Below, in pieces: positions 50,462-59,493 of a stretch of DNA of 64,000 nt. The DNA comes from Oscillibacter valericigenes. Lineage in GTDB: Bacteria; Bacillota; Clostridia; Oscillospirales; Oscillospiraceae. The notes beneath the pieces were generated by a model. The model made no database searches. It was not told the DNA's origin and saw nothing but the letters and a program-made list of their open reading frames with translations. The stretch lies in the NCBI RefSeq assembly GCF_021531315.1, contig NZ_JAFBIQ010000007.1, forward strand, positions 26,636 through 90,635, read 5' to 3'. The first letter of the stretch is position 1. Every line of letters starts with the position of its first letter. A program made the translations under genes and the position numbers.

Positions 50462-51901
50462 TTAGTACGCTACTCCCCAGTAGATGTCCGTGGTCGCTTC
50501 CTTGCCGCAGAACACGCATTTGCCCTTCGTGCCGGACTGGACGAGCGGCATACAGCGGGAGGAAACGCCCGCCTTTTCCTTCATGCCCAGCTCACACTCG
50601 CGGCTGCCGCACCACTTCGTGCGGGCAAAGCCGCCGCGGCCGGAGGCCATTTCCTTGACTTCTTCCCAAGTGGAGAGGTCGAAGGTGTTTTCCTCCAAAT
50701 TGGCTCTCGCTCTTTCGAGCATATTGTCGTGGAGCTTGTCGAGCAGCTCACGGGCGGAGGCCTCGAGCGTATCGAGCGCGACAAAGCTCTTCTCGCCGTT
50801 GTCGCGGCGGACGATGCAGCACTGGCCGTTCTCGAGGTCGCGCGGGCCGATCTCGATGCGCAGCGGCACACCGCGCATCTCATATTCCGCGCACTTCCAG
50901 CCCATGGACTGGTCGCTGTCGTCGAGCTTTGTGCGCACATCGGCGGCGAGCAGGCGCGCCTTGAGCGCCTTCGCCGCCTCGGCGACCTCGGGCTTCTTGT
51001 GCGCCGCGATGGGAATGATCACCGCCTGCACGGGCGCGATGCGCGGGGGCAGGACGAGGCCGTTGTTGTCGCCGTGGGTCATGATGACCGCGCCGATCAT
51101 GCGCGTGGTGGAGCCCCATGAGGTCTGGAAGGGGTACTGGAGCTTGTTGTCGCGGCCGGCGAAGGTCACATCGTAGGCGCGGGAGAACTTGTCGCCGAAG
51201 TAGTGGCTGGTCGCGCCCTGAAGCGCCTTGCGGTCCTTCATCATGCACTCGACGGTGTAGGTCGCCTCGGCGCCCGCAAACTTCTCCTTCTCAGTCTTGC
51301 GGCCGGGGAGGGCGGGAATGGCGAGGACGTTTTCAAAGAAGTCCGCGTAGCAGTTGAGCTGCTGCTCGGTCTCGGCGATCGCCTCCTCGGCAGTCTCATG
51401 GATGGTGTGGCCCTCCTGCCACCAGAACTCGCGGGAGCGCAGGAAGGGTCGCGTGGTCTTTTCCCAGCGGATGACGGAGCACCACTGGTTGTAGAGCATC
51501 GGGAGCTGGCGGTAGGTCTGGAGCACATTGTGCCAATGGTCGCAGAACATGGTCTCGGAGGTGGGACGGAACGCAAGGCGCTCCTCCAGCTTTTCGCTGC
51601 CGCCCATCGTCACCCATGCGACCTCGGGCGCGAAGCCGTTGACCAGCTCGCCCTCCTTTTTCAGCAGGCTCTCGGGAATGAGGACGGGCATCGCCACATT
51701 CTCGTGGCCTGTCTTTTTGAACTCGCCGTCCATGATGCGCTGGATATTCTCCCAGATCGCGTAGCCGTAGGGGCGCAGAATGGTGAAGCCCTTGACGCTG
51801 GCGTACTCGACGAGCTCCGCCTTGCGGCAGATGTCGGTGTACCATTGGGCGAAATCGTCCTCCATGTTGGTGATCTGTTCGACCTTCTTGTCCTGTGCCA
51901 T
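50462..51901 (-). CDS. proS: Prolyl-tRNA synthetase, archaeal/eukaryote-type (ProS type 3)
   Basis: 479 residues from ATG 51901 (GAGGAG upstream). Class II motifs: LRPYGYAIWENIQRIMDGEF, FRPTSETMFCDHWHNVLQTY, WCSVIRWEKTTRPFLRSREF (motif 2), GRDNKLQYPFQTSWGSTTRM (motif 3 region); anticodon-binding domain and the C-terminal zinc-binding region (TKWCGSRECELG…KCVFCGKEA). Type 3 enzymes lack the internal editing domain of E. coli ProS. The YbaK-like gene just upstream (52055) may supply that editing in trans. A strong promoter precedes it. Confidence 0.96.
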   Translation of the reverse strand: MAQDKKVEQITNMEDDFAQWYTDICRKAELVEYASVKGFTILRPYGYAIWENIQRIMDGEFKKTGHENVAMPVLIPESLLKKEGELVNGFAPEVAWVTMGGSEKLEERLAFRPTSETMFCDHWHNVLQTYRQLPMLYNQWCSVIRWEKTTRPFLRSREFWWQEGHTIHETAEEAIAETEQQLNCYADFFENVLAIPALPGRKTEKEKFAGAEATYTVECMMKDRKALQGATSHYFGDKFSRAYDVTFAGRDNKLQYPFQTSWGSTTRMIGAVIMTHGDNNGLVLPPRIAPVQAVIIPIAAHKKPEVAEAAKALKARLLAADVRTKLDDSDQSMGWKCAEYEMRGVPLRIEIGPRDLENGQCCIVRRDNGEKSFVALDTLEASARELLDKLHDNMLERARANLEENTFDLSTWEEVKEMASGRGGFARTKWCGSRECELGMKEKAGVSSRCMPLVQSGTKGKCVFCGKEATTDIYWGVAY

Positions 51902-51983
51902 GTTGTTTTCTCCTCTTATTCTGCCGCCGCGCAGCCAACAGGAACCGTTCCCTGCCGCGCAGCGGTCGTATTGACAAACATAT

Positions 51984-52012
51984 ATTTTACGGTCTTTTCC
52001 CCCGCTTGTCAA
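51984..52012 (-). promoter_or_regulatory. Promoter of proS
   Basis: Minus strand TTGACA (52012-52007), 17-base spacer, TAAAAT (51989-51984). The ~80-base leader contains a GC-rich hairpin but no T-box signature that I can see. Confidence 0.8.
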
Positions 52013-52054
52013 GCCTTGCACGGTGCGGGAAACGGGGCGTCCGCCGCTCGCCTC

Positions 52055-52531
52055 TCAGCCCTCCCGAGGCTTGCAGACATCCACCCATCCCGAGAAATTG
52101 GAGGAATAGCGCTCCAATTCCTCACAGGTCATCTCGATGGCGCTGTTGCTGCTGCCCGCGGCGGGGAATACCGTCTCGAAGCGCCGAAGCGAGGTGTCGA
52201 GATAGGTCCTTACATTCTCCGGCAGGGCAAACGAGCACACGCCGCCCGGGGCGTGACCTGTGAAGGCGCAGGCCTCGTCGAAAGTCAGCATTTTGGCCTT
52301 TTGGTGGAACTGCGCCTTGTACTTGGCGTTGTCGATCTTCTGATCGCCCGCGACCACGACGATGATCGGCCCGTCCTCAAGCTTGAAGCTCATGGACTTG
52401 GCGATGCGCGCGCCCTCGACGCCGACGGCGATGGCCGCCAGCTCGACCGTGGCGCTGGAAACCTCGAACTCGCGGATGCGGTCCGCGATGCCGAAGCGGT
52501 CAAAATAGGCTCTTACCTTTTCAATGGACAT
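52055..52531 (-). CDS. YbaK/ProX-type aminoacyl-tRNA deacylase-like protein
   Basis: 158 residues, MSIEKVRAYFDRFGIADRIR, core IVVVAGDQKIDNAKYKAQFH (invariant Lys region), MLTFDEACAFTGHAPGGVCS with the GxxPGG-type loop and FPAAGSSNSAIEMTCEELER. Proteins of this family hydrolyse Ala- or Cys-tRNAPro. Placement next to an editing-deficient proS supports proofreading in trans. AGAGG lies before ATG 52531, chosen over upstream ATGs without homology. Confidence 0.9.
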   Translation of the reverse strand: MSIEKVRAYFDRFGIADRIREFEVSSATVELAAIAVGVEGARIAKSMSFKLEDGPIIVVVAGDQKIDNAKYKAQFHQKAKMLTFDEACAFTGHAPGGVCSFALPENVRTYLDTSLRRFETVFPAAGSSNSAIEMTCEELERYSSNFSGWVDVCKPREG

Positions 52532-52557
52532 GATTTTTGTTCCTCTTTTCTTTCTCT

Positions 52558-53334
52558 CTATCGCACATCGACGCGCTCCACGCCGACGCAAAGTCCCGTT
52601 TCGCTCTCGAGCGAAAAAATCGCGCCTTGCAGCTTGCACGGCCCCTCCGCCGCGCGGTAGCGTCCCGCGAGGCCGCCTAAAAAGGTCTCGACCGATTGCT
52701 GCGGCTCGATGCCGAGCACGCTGCGCACCGCGCCGGTCATGCCGAGGTCGGTGAGATAGCCCGTCCCCTTGGGAAAGACCTCCTCGTCGGCGGTCGGCAC
52801 ATGGGTGTGCGTGCCCCAGAGGGCGCTCACGCGCCCGTCAAGGTAGTACGCCAGCGCGAGCTTTTCGCTCGTCGCCTCGGCGTGGAAATCGACAAGGGTG
52901 AAGGTCGGCTGCTCCGTGCCGCCGAGCAAAGCATCCGCCGCGGTGAAGGGGTTCGAGGCGTGGAAATTCAGGTCACAGCGGCCGATGAGGTTCATCACCG
53001 CGATGCGCGCCGCGCCGCAGTCGTAGACTGCGCAGCCGCGTCCCGGCACGCGGCTGCCGAGGTTCGCGGGGCGCAGGATGTAGGGGCAGTCGTCGAGGTA
53101 ATCGCGGATCTGCATTTTCCCGAAGCTGTGGTTGCCGAGCGTGATGACATCCGCGCCCGCGGCGAAGATGTCCTCCGCGTCGTTCGGCGTCAGGCCGACC
53201 ATCGCGGCGTTTTCGCCGTTGACGACCGTAAAGTGAATGTTTTTGAGCTTCTTGAGGCTGCGCAGATGGCGGCTCAAATGCTTCACGCCGCACGCGCCCA
53301 CCACATCGCCGACGGCGAGGATGTTGTAGATCAT
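52558..53334 (-). CDS. YmdB-family metallophosphoesterase
   Basis: 258 residues. TIGR00282/YmdB motifs: MIYNILAVGDVVGACGVKHL, TVVNGENAAM, ITLGNHSFGKMQIRDYL, TLVDFHAEATSEKLALAYYL and ALWGTHTHVPTADEEVFPKG, all metal ligands present. In B. subtilis YmdB is a 2',3'-cyclic-nucleotide phosphodiesterase that shifts cells between motility and biofilm and is encoded with RNase Y; here rny lies 4.5 kb away. ATG 53334 overlaps the stop of the ModE-like gene by four bases, so the two are coupled. Confidence 0.92.
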   Translation of the reverse strand: MIYNILAVGDVVGACGVKHLSRHLRSLKKLKNIHFTVVNGENAAMVGLTPNDAEDIFAAGADVITLGNHSFGKMQIRDYLDDCPYILRPANLGSRVPGRGCAVYDCGAARIAVMNLIGRCDLNFHASNPFTAADALLGGTEQPTFTLVDFHAEATSEKLALAYYLDGRVSALWGTHTHVPTADEEVFPKGTGYLTDLGMTGAVRSVLGIEPQQSVETFLGGLAGRYRAAEGPCKLQGAIFSLESETGLCVGVERVDVR

Positions 53335-53699
53335 TTTTCTTCCTCCGTCAGCGCGTCGTAGAAGGCGAAGGTCTCGGCAAAGAGCGCCTCGCCGTAGGCG
53401 CGGAGCTTTGCGCAGTAGTCCTCGTAGGCGGCGAGCAGGCGCTCGCCCTCTGCGGTCAGCACCGCGCCGCCGCCGTTTTTCCCGCCCGTGGAGGAGCGGA
53501 GCAGCCTGACGCCCAGCCCCTCCTGCGCGCTGCGCAGGACCGTCCACGCCTTGGAGTAGGCCATGTTCATCGACATCGCCGCCGCGCGCAGGGAGTGCAG
53601 TTCGCGTACGCGCCGCAGCAGCTCGGCAACGCCGGGGCCGAAGCACTTTCGGTCGGTGAAAATGCGCACGGTCAGCTCTGTATGCAGGTCGTTTCGCAT
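53331..53699 (-). CDS. ModE-type winged-helix transcription regulator without ligand domain
   Basis: 122 residues from ATG 53699 (GGAGGG 8 bases upstream). It has the LysR-like helix-turn-helix of ModE: FGPGVAELLRRVRELHSLRA, MSMNMAYSKAWTVLRSAQEG, then GGKNGGGAVLTAEGERLLAA. The C-terminal molybdate-binding TOBE domain of E. coli ModE is absent, as in many clostridial members. Direct fusion of its reading frame end to ymdB suggests shared expression. The ligand, if any, is unknown. Confidence 0.85.
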   Translation of the reverse strand: MRNDLHTELTVRIFTDRKCFGPGVAELLRRVRELHSLRAAAMSMNMAYSKAWTVLRSAQEGLGVRLLRSSTGGKNGGGAVLTAEGERLLAAYEDYCAKLRAYGEALFAETFAFYDALTEEEK

Positions 53700-53767
53700 C
53701 GTTTCGCCCTCCTTTTTCGTTATCTCTGCCAATGATAACGGTTTTTGCCGCTTTTGTCAACGCGGAA

Positions 53768-53813
53768 AACGGCGGAGAGAGGGCCGCAGCCCCCGCTCCG
53801 CCGTTTTTTTTCA
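53768..53813. terminator. Terminator between the ModE-like and lipoprotein genes
   Basis: AACGGCGGAG (53768-53777) / CTCCGCCGTT (53796-53805) with TTTTTTTT on the plus strand and TTTTCC on the minus strand; it ends the lipoprotein transcript. Confidence 0.8.
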
Positions 53814-54263
53814 CCGAAAGGTGTTGTAGTGTGCGTTCTCGCCGTCGAGCAGAAAGCCGTCGGTGTCGTGGACGCGGGCGTTCTCCAGCATGAGCCGATA
53901 GCGCAGCTCGCTTGACATTCCCCGCGCCGAGGCTGCCGCGCGGCCCGCGGGCGTGCCTGTGGGCTTATCATAGCTGCCGTGGAGCGTGGCGTTGGCGGTC
54001 GCATTCTTTGACGGCGACCTCTTGTCCGCGCTCGTATTGCCATAGCCGTTGCCATAGCGCACGGCAGGGCCGTCTTTCCGCTCGGTGTAGCGCGTGCCAG
54101 CCGCCGGATCGGTCGTGGTGCTGCCGGTCTGCCCGCTTGTCGTGCCGTTCTCCGCGCCGTTGGCGCCTCCGTTCGCTGTGCCGCCGTTCTGCCCGCCGCC
54201 GCAGGCGGTCAGCGAGCAGAGCAGCAGCGCGGTCACGGCAAGGATCGCAAAATTCTGCTTCAT
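53811..54263 (-). CDS. Small lipoprotein of unknown function
   Basis: 150 residues. Signal peptide with lipobox (MKQNFAILAVTALLLCSLTA then Cys at 21), a Gly/Thr/Asn-rich linker (NGGTANGGANGAENGTTSGQ) and a basic C-terminal part (SSELRYRLMLENARVHDTDG, then ENAHYNTFR). It would be anchored on the outer face of the membrane. The C-terminal segment might be a small domain, but I do not recognise it. GGGGAG precedes the ATG. Confidence 0.75.
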   Translation of the reverse strand: MKQNFAILAVTALLLCSLTACGGGQNGGTANGGANGAENGTTSGQTGSTTTDPAAGTRYTERKDGPAVRYGNGYGNTSADKRSPSKNATANATLHGSYDKPTGTPAGRAAASARGMSSELRYRLMLENARVHDTDGFLLDGENAHYNTFR

Positions 54264-54349
54264 CGATTTTCTCCCCTTGTCTTTTTCCGTGCAATACCCA
54301 TCGGTAGTATTTCCGACGGAGGAAAAATGTACGACGGCAAAATCTGCAA

Positions 54350-54390
54350 AAAAAGAAAGGCGCGAAGCTTCGCGCCTTTCTTTGGAAAAT
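54350..54390 (-). terminator. Terminator of the bcd-etfB-etfA operon
   Basis: AGAAAGGCGCGAAG / CTTCGCGCCTTTCT hairpin just past the etfA stop, with T-rich ends on the minus strand. Confidence 0.85.
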
Positions 54391-54396
54391 TTTTCC

Positions 54397-55536
54397 TTAC
54401 TTCGCGGCCTTGGCAGCCTTGAACGCCTCGATGAGCATCGGGGTGACCTTGAACAGGTCGCCGCAGATGCCGTAGTCGGCGATCTCGAAGATGGGAGCGG
54501 TCTCGTTCTTGTTGACCGCGATGATGCACTCGCTCTCGCTCATACCGGCCTTGTGCTGGATGGAGCCGGAGATACCAAGGGCAATGTAGACCTTGGGGTG
54601 AACGGTCTTGCCGGTCTGACCGACCTGATGGTCGGCAGTGAGCCAGCCGGAGTCGATGGCGACACGGCTGCCGCCGACAACGCCGCCGAGCACATCCGCC
54701 AGCTCTTCAGCCAGCTTGATGCCGCCCTCGACATCCTTGGAGATGCCGCGGCCGACGGAGACGATGTAGTCCGCGCCGATGAGGTCAACGAGCTTCTTCG
54801 CAGCCTTGACGACCTCGACGACCTCGGTGTCCATATCGGCCTCGCTGAGTGTGAAGGCGGGCTTGGTGATCTTCACCGCGTCGGCCTTGGCCTGATCGAA
54901 GGGAGCCTTCTTCATCACGCCGGGGCGAACGGTCGCCATGGCGGGACGGAAGCGCGGGCAGATGATGGTGGCCATCAGGTTGCCGCCGAACGCCGGACGG
55001 GTCATCTTGAGGTCGCGGGACACATCGTGGTCCTGACCCATGACCTTGGCGGTGTTCATCTTCTCGATCTTCTCCTCGGGCAGCGTGGAGGCGCTGCGCA
55101 GGAAGTCCTTATAAATGGGCATATCGACATCGAGGTGCGTGCAGTCGGCGCACAGGCCCGTGTGCAGGCGAGCCGCGCAGCGGGGGCCGAGGTCACGGCC
55201 GATGTTGGTCGCGCCGATGAGGAAAGCCTCGGGCTTCATCTCGGAAACGACGTCGCAGATGACCTTGGCATAAGCGTCGGTCGTGTAGTTCTTGAGCAGG
55301 GGATGCTCGCAGACGATGACCTCGTCCGCGCCGTAGCCGCCGAGCTCCTTGGCGATGCCCTCGACATTGTCGCCGAGCAGCAGACCGCAGAGGTTCACAC
55401 CCAGCTCGTCCGCCAGCTTGCGGCCCTCGGAGATCAGTTCAAAGGTGGTGGGCATCATCTTGCCCTGACGCTGCTCGCAGAAGACCCAAACATTCTTGAA
55501 GGCAGCGAGATCCATGCTGTTATAATTCTCAACCAT
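54397..55536 (-). CDS. etfA: Electron transfer flavoprotein alpha subunit
   Basis: 379 residues. N-terminal ETF domain (NVWVFCEQRQGKMMPTTFEL, AFLIGATNIGRDLGPRCAAR) and C-terminal FAD-binding domain (GGVVGGSRVAIDSGWLTADH, IALGISGSIQHKAGMSESEC, AVNKNETAPIFEIADYGICG). With EtfB and Bcd it bifurcates electrons from NADH to crotonyl-CoA and ferredoxin, the energy-conserving step of butyrate formation. GGAGAG lies before ATG 55536, 18 bases after etfB. There is no N-terminal ferredoxin domain, which some CarE-type homologues carry. Confidence 0.96.
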   Translation of the reverse strand: MVENYNSMDLAAFKNVWVFCEQRQGKMMPTTFELISEGRKLADELGVNLCGLLLGDNVEGIAKELGGYGADEVIVCEHPLLKNYTTDAYAKVICDVVSEMKPEAFLIGATNIGRDLGPRCAARLHTGLCADCTHLDVDMPIYKDFLRSASTLPEEKIEKMNTAKVMGQDHDVSRDLKMTRPAFGGNLMATIICPRFRPAMATVRPGVMKKAPFDQAKADAVKITKPAFTLSEADMDTEVVEVVKAAKKLVDLIGADYIVSVGRGISKDVEGGIKLAEELADVLGGVVGGSRVAIDSGWLTADHQVGQTGKTVHPKVYIALGISGSIQHKAGMSESECIIAVNKNETAPIFEIADYGICGDLFKVTPMLIEAFKAAKAAK

Positions 55537-55554
55537 TGTCGTACTCTCCTTCCC

Positions 55555-56355
55555 TTAAATGATGTGTTTCTCAGACAGGATACCGGCGAGCTTCTCGCAG
55601 GTCTTCATGTCGTTGCCCTCGAGCATCTGGCCCGCGCCCTTCTGCGGGGGCGTGAAGGAGGTCAGAATGTTGGTGGGGCTGCCCTTGAGGCCGATGGTGC
55701 TCGCGTCGATCAGGGGATGATCCTTGAGGGCCTCATAGTCCAGAACGGTCACGGGCTTGGAGTAGCACTCAAACACGCCGGAAACGCTCATGTAGCGCGG
55801 GGTGTTCAGCTCCTTGATGCAGGTGATGAGGCAGGGGGTGTTGACCTTGATGGTCATGTAGCCGTCCTCGAGCATACGCTTGATGGTCAGCGTGTCGCCG
55901 TCCTTCTGAATGTCGGCGGCGTAGGTGACCTGCGGCAGATGGAGCTTTTCCGCCATCTGGGGGCCGACCTGCGCGGTATCGCCGTCGATGGCCTGACGGC
56001 CGCAGAAGACGACATCGTCCTTGTCGAGGCCGATGGTATCGACCGCGGCGGCAAGGATCTGAGAGGTGGCGTAAGTATCGGAGCCGCCGAACTCACGGGC
56101 GGAGACGAGATAGCCTTCATCGGCGCCCATGGCGATCAGCTCGCGCAGCATACCCTCCGCCGGCGGGGGGCCCATGGTGACGACGAGGACCTTGCAGCCG
56201 GTGGCGTCCTTGATCTTGAGGGCGGCCTCGACGGCGTTCATATCATCGGGGTTGATGATGGTCTGCATGGAAGCGCGGTTCAGGGTACCATCGGGATTGA
56301 CGGCGACCTTACCGGAGGTATCGGGGACCTGCTTAACGGAAACGATGATCTTCAT
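55555..56355 (-). CDS. etfB: Electron transfer flavoprotein beta subunit
   Basis: 266 residues. MKIIVSVKQVPDTSGKVAVN, NPDDMNAVEAALKIKDATGC, VFCGRQAIDGDTAQVGPQMA and the C-terminal GAGQMLEGNDMKTCEKLAGI. The usual length for a bifurcating EtfB, whose extra flavin accepts electrons from NADH. AGGAGG precedes ATG 56355. Middle gene of the operon. Confidence 0.96.
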   Translation of the reverse strand: MKIIVSVKQVPDTSGKVAVNPDGTLNRASMQTIINPDDMNAVEAALKIKDATGCKVLVVTMGPPPAEGMLRELIAMGADEGYLVSAREFGGSDTYATSQILAAAVDTIGLDKDDVVFCGRQAIDGDTAQVGPQMAEKLHLPQVTYAADIQKDGDTLTIKRMLEDGYMTIKVNTPCLITCIKELNTPRYMSVSGVFECYSKPVTVLDYEALKDHPLIDASTIGLKGSPTNILTSFTPPQKGAGQMLEGNDMKTCEKLAGILSEKHII

Positions 56356-56375
56356 TGTTTGTTACCTCCTCTTTC

Positions 56376-57521
56376 TTAGTTCACGCCGAGATACTTGGCG
56401 ACGACCATGCGCTGGACCTCGGAAGTACCCTCATAGATCTCGGTGATCTTCGCGTCGCGCATCATGCGCTCGACGGGATATTCACGGGTGTAGCCGTAGC
56501 CGCCGAAGAGCTGGACCGCGCGGCGGGTGACATCGGAGGCGGTCTCCGCGGCGAAGAGCTTGGCCATGGCAGCGTCCATGGAGTAATCCTCATGGTTCTG
56601 CTTCTTCATGGCAGCGGCGTAAACGAGATACTGCGCGGCCTGCGTGCGGGTGTGCATATCGGCCAGCTGGAACTGGGTGTTTTGGAACTGGCTGAGGCGG
56701 CGGCCGAACTGGACGCGCTCCTTGGTGTACTTGACAGCCTCGTTGATGGCGCCCTCGGCCAGACCCAGAGCCTGGGAGGCGATGCCGATACGGCCGCCGT
56801 CGAGCGTCTTCATGGCGATCTTGAAGCCCTCGCCTTCCTTGCCGAGCAGGTTCTCCTTGGGAACGACGCAATCCTCGAACACGAGGTCGCAGGTGGAGCT
56901 GCCGCGGATACCCATCTTCTTCTCGTGCTTACCGGTGGAGAAGCCGGGGAAGGTGCTCTCAACGATGAAAGCGGAGATGCCGTGGTTGCCCTTGCTCTTG
57001 TCGGTCATGGCGAAGACGACGAAGGTGGAGGCAACGTTGCCGTTGGTGATGAAGCACTTGCTGCCGTTGAGCACATAGTCGCCGTTCTCATTCTTCACGG
57101 CGATGGTCTGCTGGCCGGAGGCGTCCGTGCCGGCGCCGGGCTCGGTGAGACCGAACGCGCCGATCTTGCGGCCGGAGAGCAGGTCGGGCAGATACTTCAT
57201 CTTCTGCTCCTCGGTGCCGTTCTCGAAAATCGGGGCGCAGCACAGGGAGGTGTGAGCGGAAACGATGACCGCGGTGGTGCCGCAGACCTTCGCCAGCTCC
57301 TCAACGCACATGGCATAGCTCAGAACGTCGCCGCCCGCGCCGCCATACTGCTTGGGGAAGTAAATGCCCATCATGCCGAGCTTGGCCATCTTTTCGACGG
57401 TCTCCATGGGGAAGCGCTCTTCCTCATCGAGCTCCTCGGCTAAAGGCTTGACTTCGGTCTCTGCGAATTCGCGGTACATTTTACGAACCAGCAGATGTTC
57501 TTTGGACAGATGGAAATCCAT
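56376..57521 (-). CDS. bcd: Butyryl-CoA dehydrogenase (acyl-CoA dehydrogenase)
   Basis: 381 residues, MDFHLSKEHLLVRKMYREFA. FAD-binding loop GAFGLTEPGAGTDASGQQT, WxIT-like segment VLNGSKCFITNGNVASTFVV, and the catalytic Glu region KITEIYEGTSEVQRMVVAKY. It reduces crotonyl-CoA to butyryl-CoA with EtfAB as partner. First gene of the operon, followed after 20 bases by etfB. The thl, hbd and crt genes that usually accompany it are not in the window. Closely related short-chain acyl-CoA dehydrogenases cannot be excluded, but the etf linkage favours Bcd. Confidence 0.94.
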   Translation of the reverse strand: MDFHLSKEHLLVRKMYREFAETEVKPLAEELDEEERFPMETVEKMAKLGMMGIYFPKQYGGAGGDVLSYAMCVEELAKVCGTTAVIVSAHTSLCCAPIFENGTEEQKMKYLPDLLSGRKIGAFGLTEPGAGTDASGQQTIAVKNENGDYVLNGSKCFITNGNVASTFVVFAMTDKSKGNHGISAFIVESTFPGFSTGKHEKKMGIRGSSTCDLVFEDCVVPKENLLGKEGEGFKIAMKTLDGGRIGIASQALGLAEGAINEAVKYTKERVQFGRRLSQFQNTQFQLADMHTRTQAAQYLVYAAAMKKQNHEDYSMDAAMAKLFAAETASDVTRRAVQLFGGYGYTREYPVERMMRDAKITEIYEGTSEVQRMVVAKYLGVN

Positions 57522-57592
57522 AGTCTTTTTGCTCCTTCACTATAAAATATTTGGATTGTCTAATTTTTCACAAATCAGTCCCGTTCTTTTGT

Positions 57593-57621
57593 ATTATAAG
57601 CGTTCGCGGACAAATACGCAA
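57593..57621 (-). promoter_or_regulatory. Promoter of bcd-etfB-etfA
   Basis: Minus strand TTGCGT (57621-57616), 17-base spacer, TATAAT (57598-57593), about 70 bases before the bcd ATG, in an AT-rich island. A Rex-type operator (TTGT…ACAA) was looked for and not convincingly found. Confidence 0.75.
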
Positions 57622-57756
57622 GGAGAAAGCGCAAAGCGGAGAATAATTTGAAGGTTTCAACAAATATTGATTTTCTTTTTTATCGTTTCTGCCCATTTTT
57701 TGCAGTTTAGCTTTCATTTATGGAATTTTAACGATAAAAGTTTCTCATATCGCGGC

Positions 57757-57794
57757 AAAAAAAGGCTTCGGAGCGAGGCTCCGAAGCCCTTGGG
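57757..57794. terminator. Terminator of rny
   Basis: AGGCTTCGGAGC / GCTCCGAAGCCC-T hairpin with an A-run on the bcd side (T-run on the minus strand), directly below the rny stop at 57797. Confidence 0.85.
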
Positions 57795-57796
57795 GG

Positions 57797-59347
57797 TCAC
57801 TTTGCGTATTCGATGACCTTGGTCTCACGCAGGACATGGACCTTGATCTGGCCCGGGTATTCGAGTTCGCTTTCGATGCGCTTGGCAAGCTCGCGGGCGA
57901 GAATGACCATCTCGTCCTCGCTGACCTGCTCGGGCTTGACCATCACGCGGACCTCGCGGCCCGCCTGAATGGCGTAGGAGGTCTCGACGCCGGGGTAGGA
58001 GCCTGTGATCTCCTCGAGCTTTTCGAGGCGCTTGATGTAGTTCTCGATGTTCTCGCGGCGGGCGCCGGGACGCGCGGCGGAGACGGCGTCGGCAGCCTGC
58101 ACGAGACAGGCCACGACGGTCTGCGGCTCGACATCATTGTGGTGCGCCTGCACCGCGTGGATAACATCCTCGCGCTCGTGGTACTTGCGCAGGAACTCCA
58201 CGCCGAGGGCGACATGGGTGCCCTCAAGCTCGTGGTCGACGGCCTTGCCGATGTCATGCAGCAGGCCCGCGCGCTTCGCCGTGGCGACATCCGCGCCCAG
58301 CTCGGCGGCCATCATGCCGGCAAGATGCGCGACCTCGATGGAGTGCTGGAGCACATTCTGACCGTAGCTCGTGCGGTAATGCAGGCGGCCGAGCATCTTG
58401 ACCAGCTCGGGGTGCAGGCCGCGCACGCCGGTCTCAAGCACGGCGCGCTCGCCCTCGGACTTGATAACGGCATCCACCTCGCGGCGGGCCTTGGCGACCA
58501 TTTCCTCGATGTGCGTGGGGTGGATGCGGCCGTCGGCGATCAGCTTTTCGAGCGCGAGGCGCGCGACCTCGCGGCGCACGGGCTCAAAGCAGGAGACGGT
58601 GATGGCCTCGGGCGTGTCGTCGATGATGAGATCGACGCCCGTGAGCGTTTCGATGGTGCGGATGTTGCGGCCCTCACGGCCGATGATGCGGCCCTTCATC
58701 TCGTCATTGGGCAGGGGAACCACACTGACGGTGATCTCGGCGACATGATCGGCGGCGCAGCGCTGGATGGCGGACGCCACGACCTCGCGGGCGTACTGAT
58801 CCGCTTCGTCCTTGGCGCGTGCCTCGATCTCCTTGATCTTGAGGGCAGTCTCATGCGTGACCTCGGACTCGACCTGCTCGATGAGGTACTTCTTGGCCTC
58901 CTCCGCCGTAAAGCCCGAAATACGCTCGAGCATTTCGGTCTGGCTGCGCTTGATGATCTTGATCTCTTCATTCTCCTTGTCCATAGCGGCGTGCTTCTGG
59001 GCAAGGGCCTCTTCCTTTTTCTCGATCGCATCGGTCTTGCGGTCGATGTTTTCTTCCTTCTGCTGCAAACGGCGCTCCTGCTTTTGCAGGTCGGCGCGGC
59101 GTTCCTTTTCTTCCTTCTCGTATTCCTTGCGGGAGCGGAGGATCTCCTCCTTCGCCTCCAGCGTGGCCTCGCGTTTTTTGCTCTCGGCGCTCTTGATGGC
59201 ATCGTTGATGATGCGCAGCGCCTCCTCTTCGGCGTTGGCGATCTTTGCCTTATCGTCCTTCGCCTTCTTGTTGCGGTACAGAATACAAGCAAGAATACCA
59301 ATGAAAAGTCCCGCCGCCAAGCCGATGGCAAGGCTGGGTAGGTTCAT
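57797..59347 (-). CDS. rny: Ribonuclease Y
   Basis: 516 residues from ATG 59347 (GGAGGAATAG upstream). N-terminal membrane anchor ([20 protein letters not shown]), a long charged coiled coil (about 30-195), a KH RNA-binding domain ([20 protein letters not shown]) and the HD hydrolase domain ([22 protein letters not shown] dyad), ending [15 protein letters not shown]. It starts mRNA decay at the inner membrane face. A very strong promoter stands upstream and a terminator below, so it is monocistronic. Confidence 0.97.
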   Translation of the reverse strand: MNLPSLAIGLAAGLFIGILACILYRNKKAKDDKAKIANAEEEALRIINDAIKSAESKKREATLEAKEEILRSRKEYEKEEKERRADLQKQERRLQQKEENIDRKTDAIEKKEEALAQKHAAMDKENEEIKIIKRSQTEMLERISGFTAEEAKKYLIEQVESEVTHETALKIKEIEARAKDEADQYAREVVASAIQRCAADHVAEITVSVVPLPNDEMKGRIIGREGRNIRTIETLTGVDLIIDDTPEAITVSCFEPVRREVARLALEKLIADGRIHPTHIEEMVAKARREVDAVIKSEGERAVLETGVRGLHPELVKMLGRLHYRTSYGQNVLQHSIEVAHLAGMMAAELGADVATAKRAGLLHDIGKAVDHELEGTHVALGVEFLRKYHEREDVIHAVQAHHNDVEPQTVVACLVQAADAVSAARPGARRENIENYIKRLEKLEEITGSYPGVETSYAIQAGREVRVMVKPEQVSEDEMVILARELAKRIESELEYPGQIKVHVLRETKVIEYAK

Positions 59348-59447
59348 TCTATTCCTCCTGTGTCCACTTTTGAGATCTATCAAAAACGGGTTTTTTGAAT
59401 CAACAAACGGGAGATCCCCTTCTCTCCCCTCCATAAATCCACGGAAT

Positions 59448-59476
59448 ATTGTAACCTTTTTGTAAACAGGTGTCAA
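59448..59476 (-). promoter_or_regulatory. Promoter of rny
   Basis: Minus strand TTGACA (59476-59471), 17-base spacer, TACAAT (59453-59448), leaving a ~95-base leader before the rny ATG. Confidence 0.85.
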
Positions 59477-59493
59477 GAATAAATCTGTCGGCG

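Noticed and set aside
51902..52006. T-box leader upstream of proS
   Set aside because: The ~80-base leader is too short and has no T-box sequence (AGRGTGGWACCRCG-like) or specifier stem that I can find.
54094..56379. 761-codon plus-strand open frame opposite etfA/etfB
   Set aside because: Mirror-frame artefact of codon bias over the etf genes; translation is a Gly/Val/Leu/Asp-rich pseudo-sequence without family motifs.
57522..57621. Rex operator in front of bcd
   Set aside because: TTGTG…ACAA-like pieces occur around 57555-57575 but spacing and symmetry do not match the usual TTGTGAANNNNTTCACAA dyad well enough.
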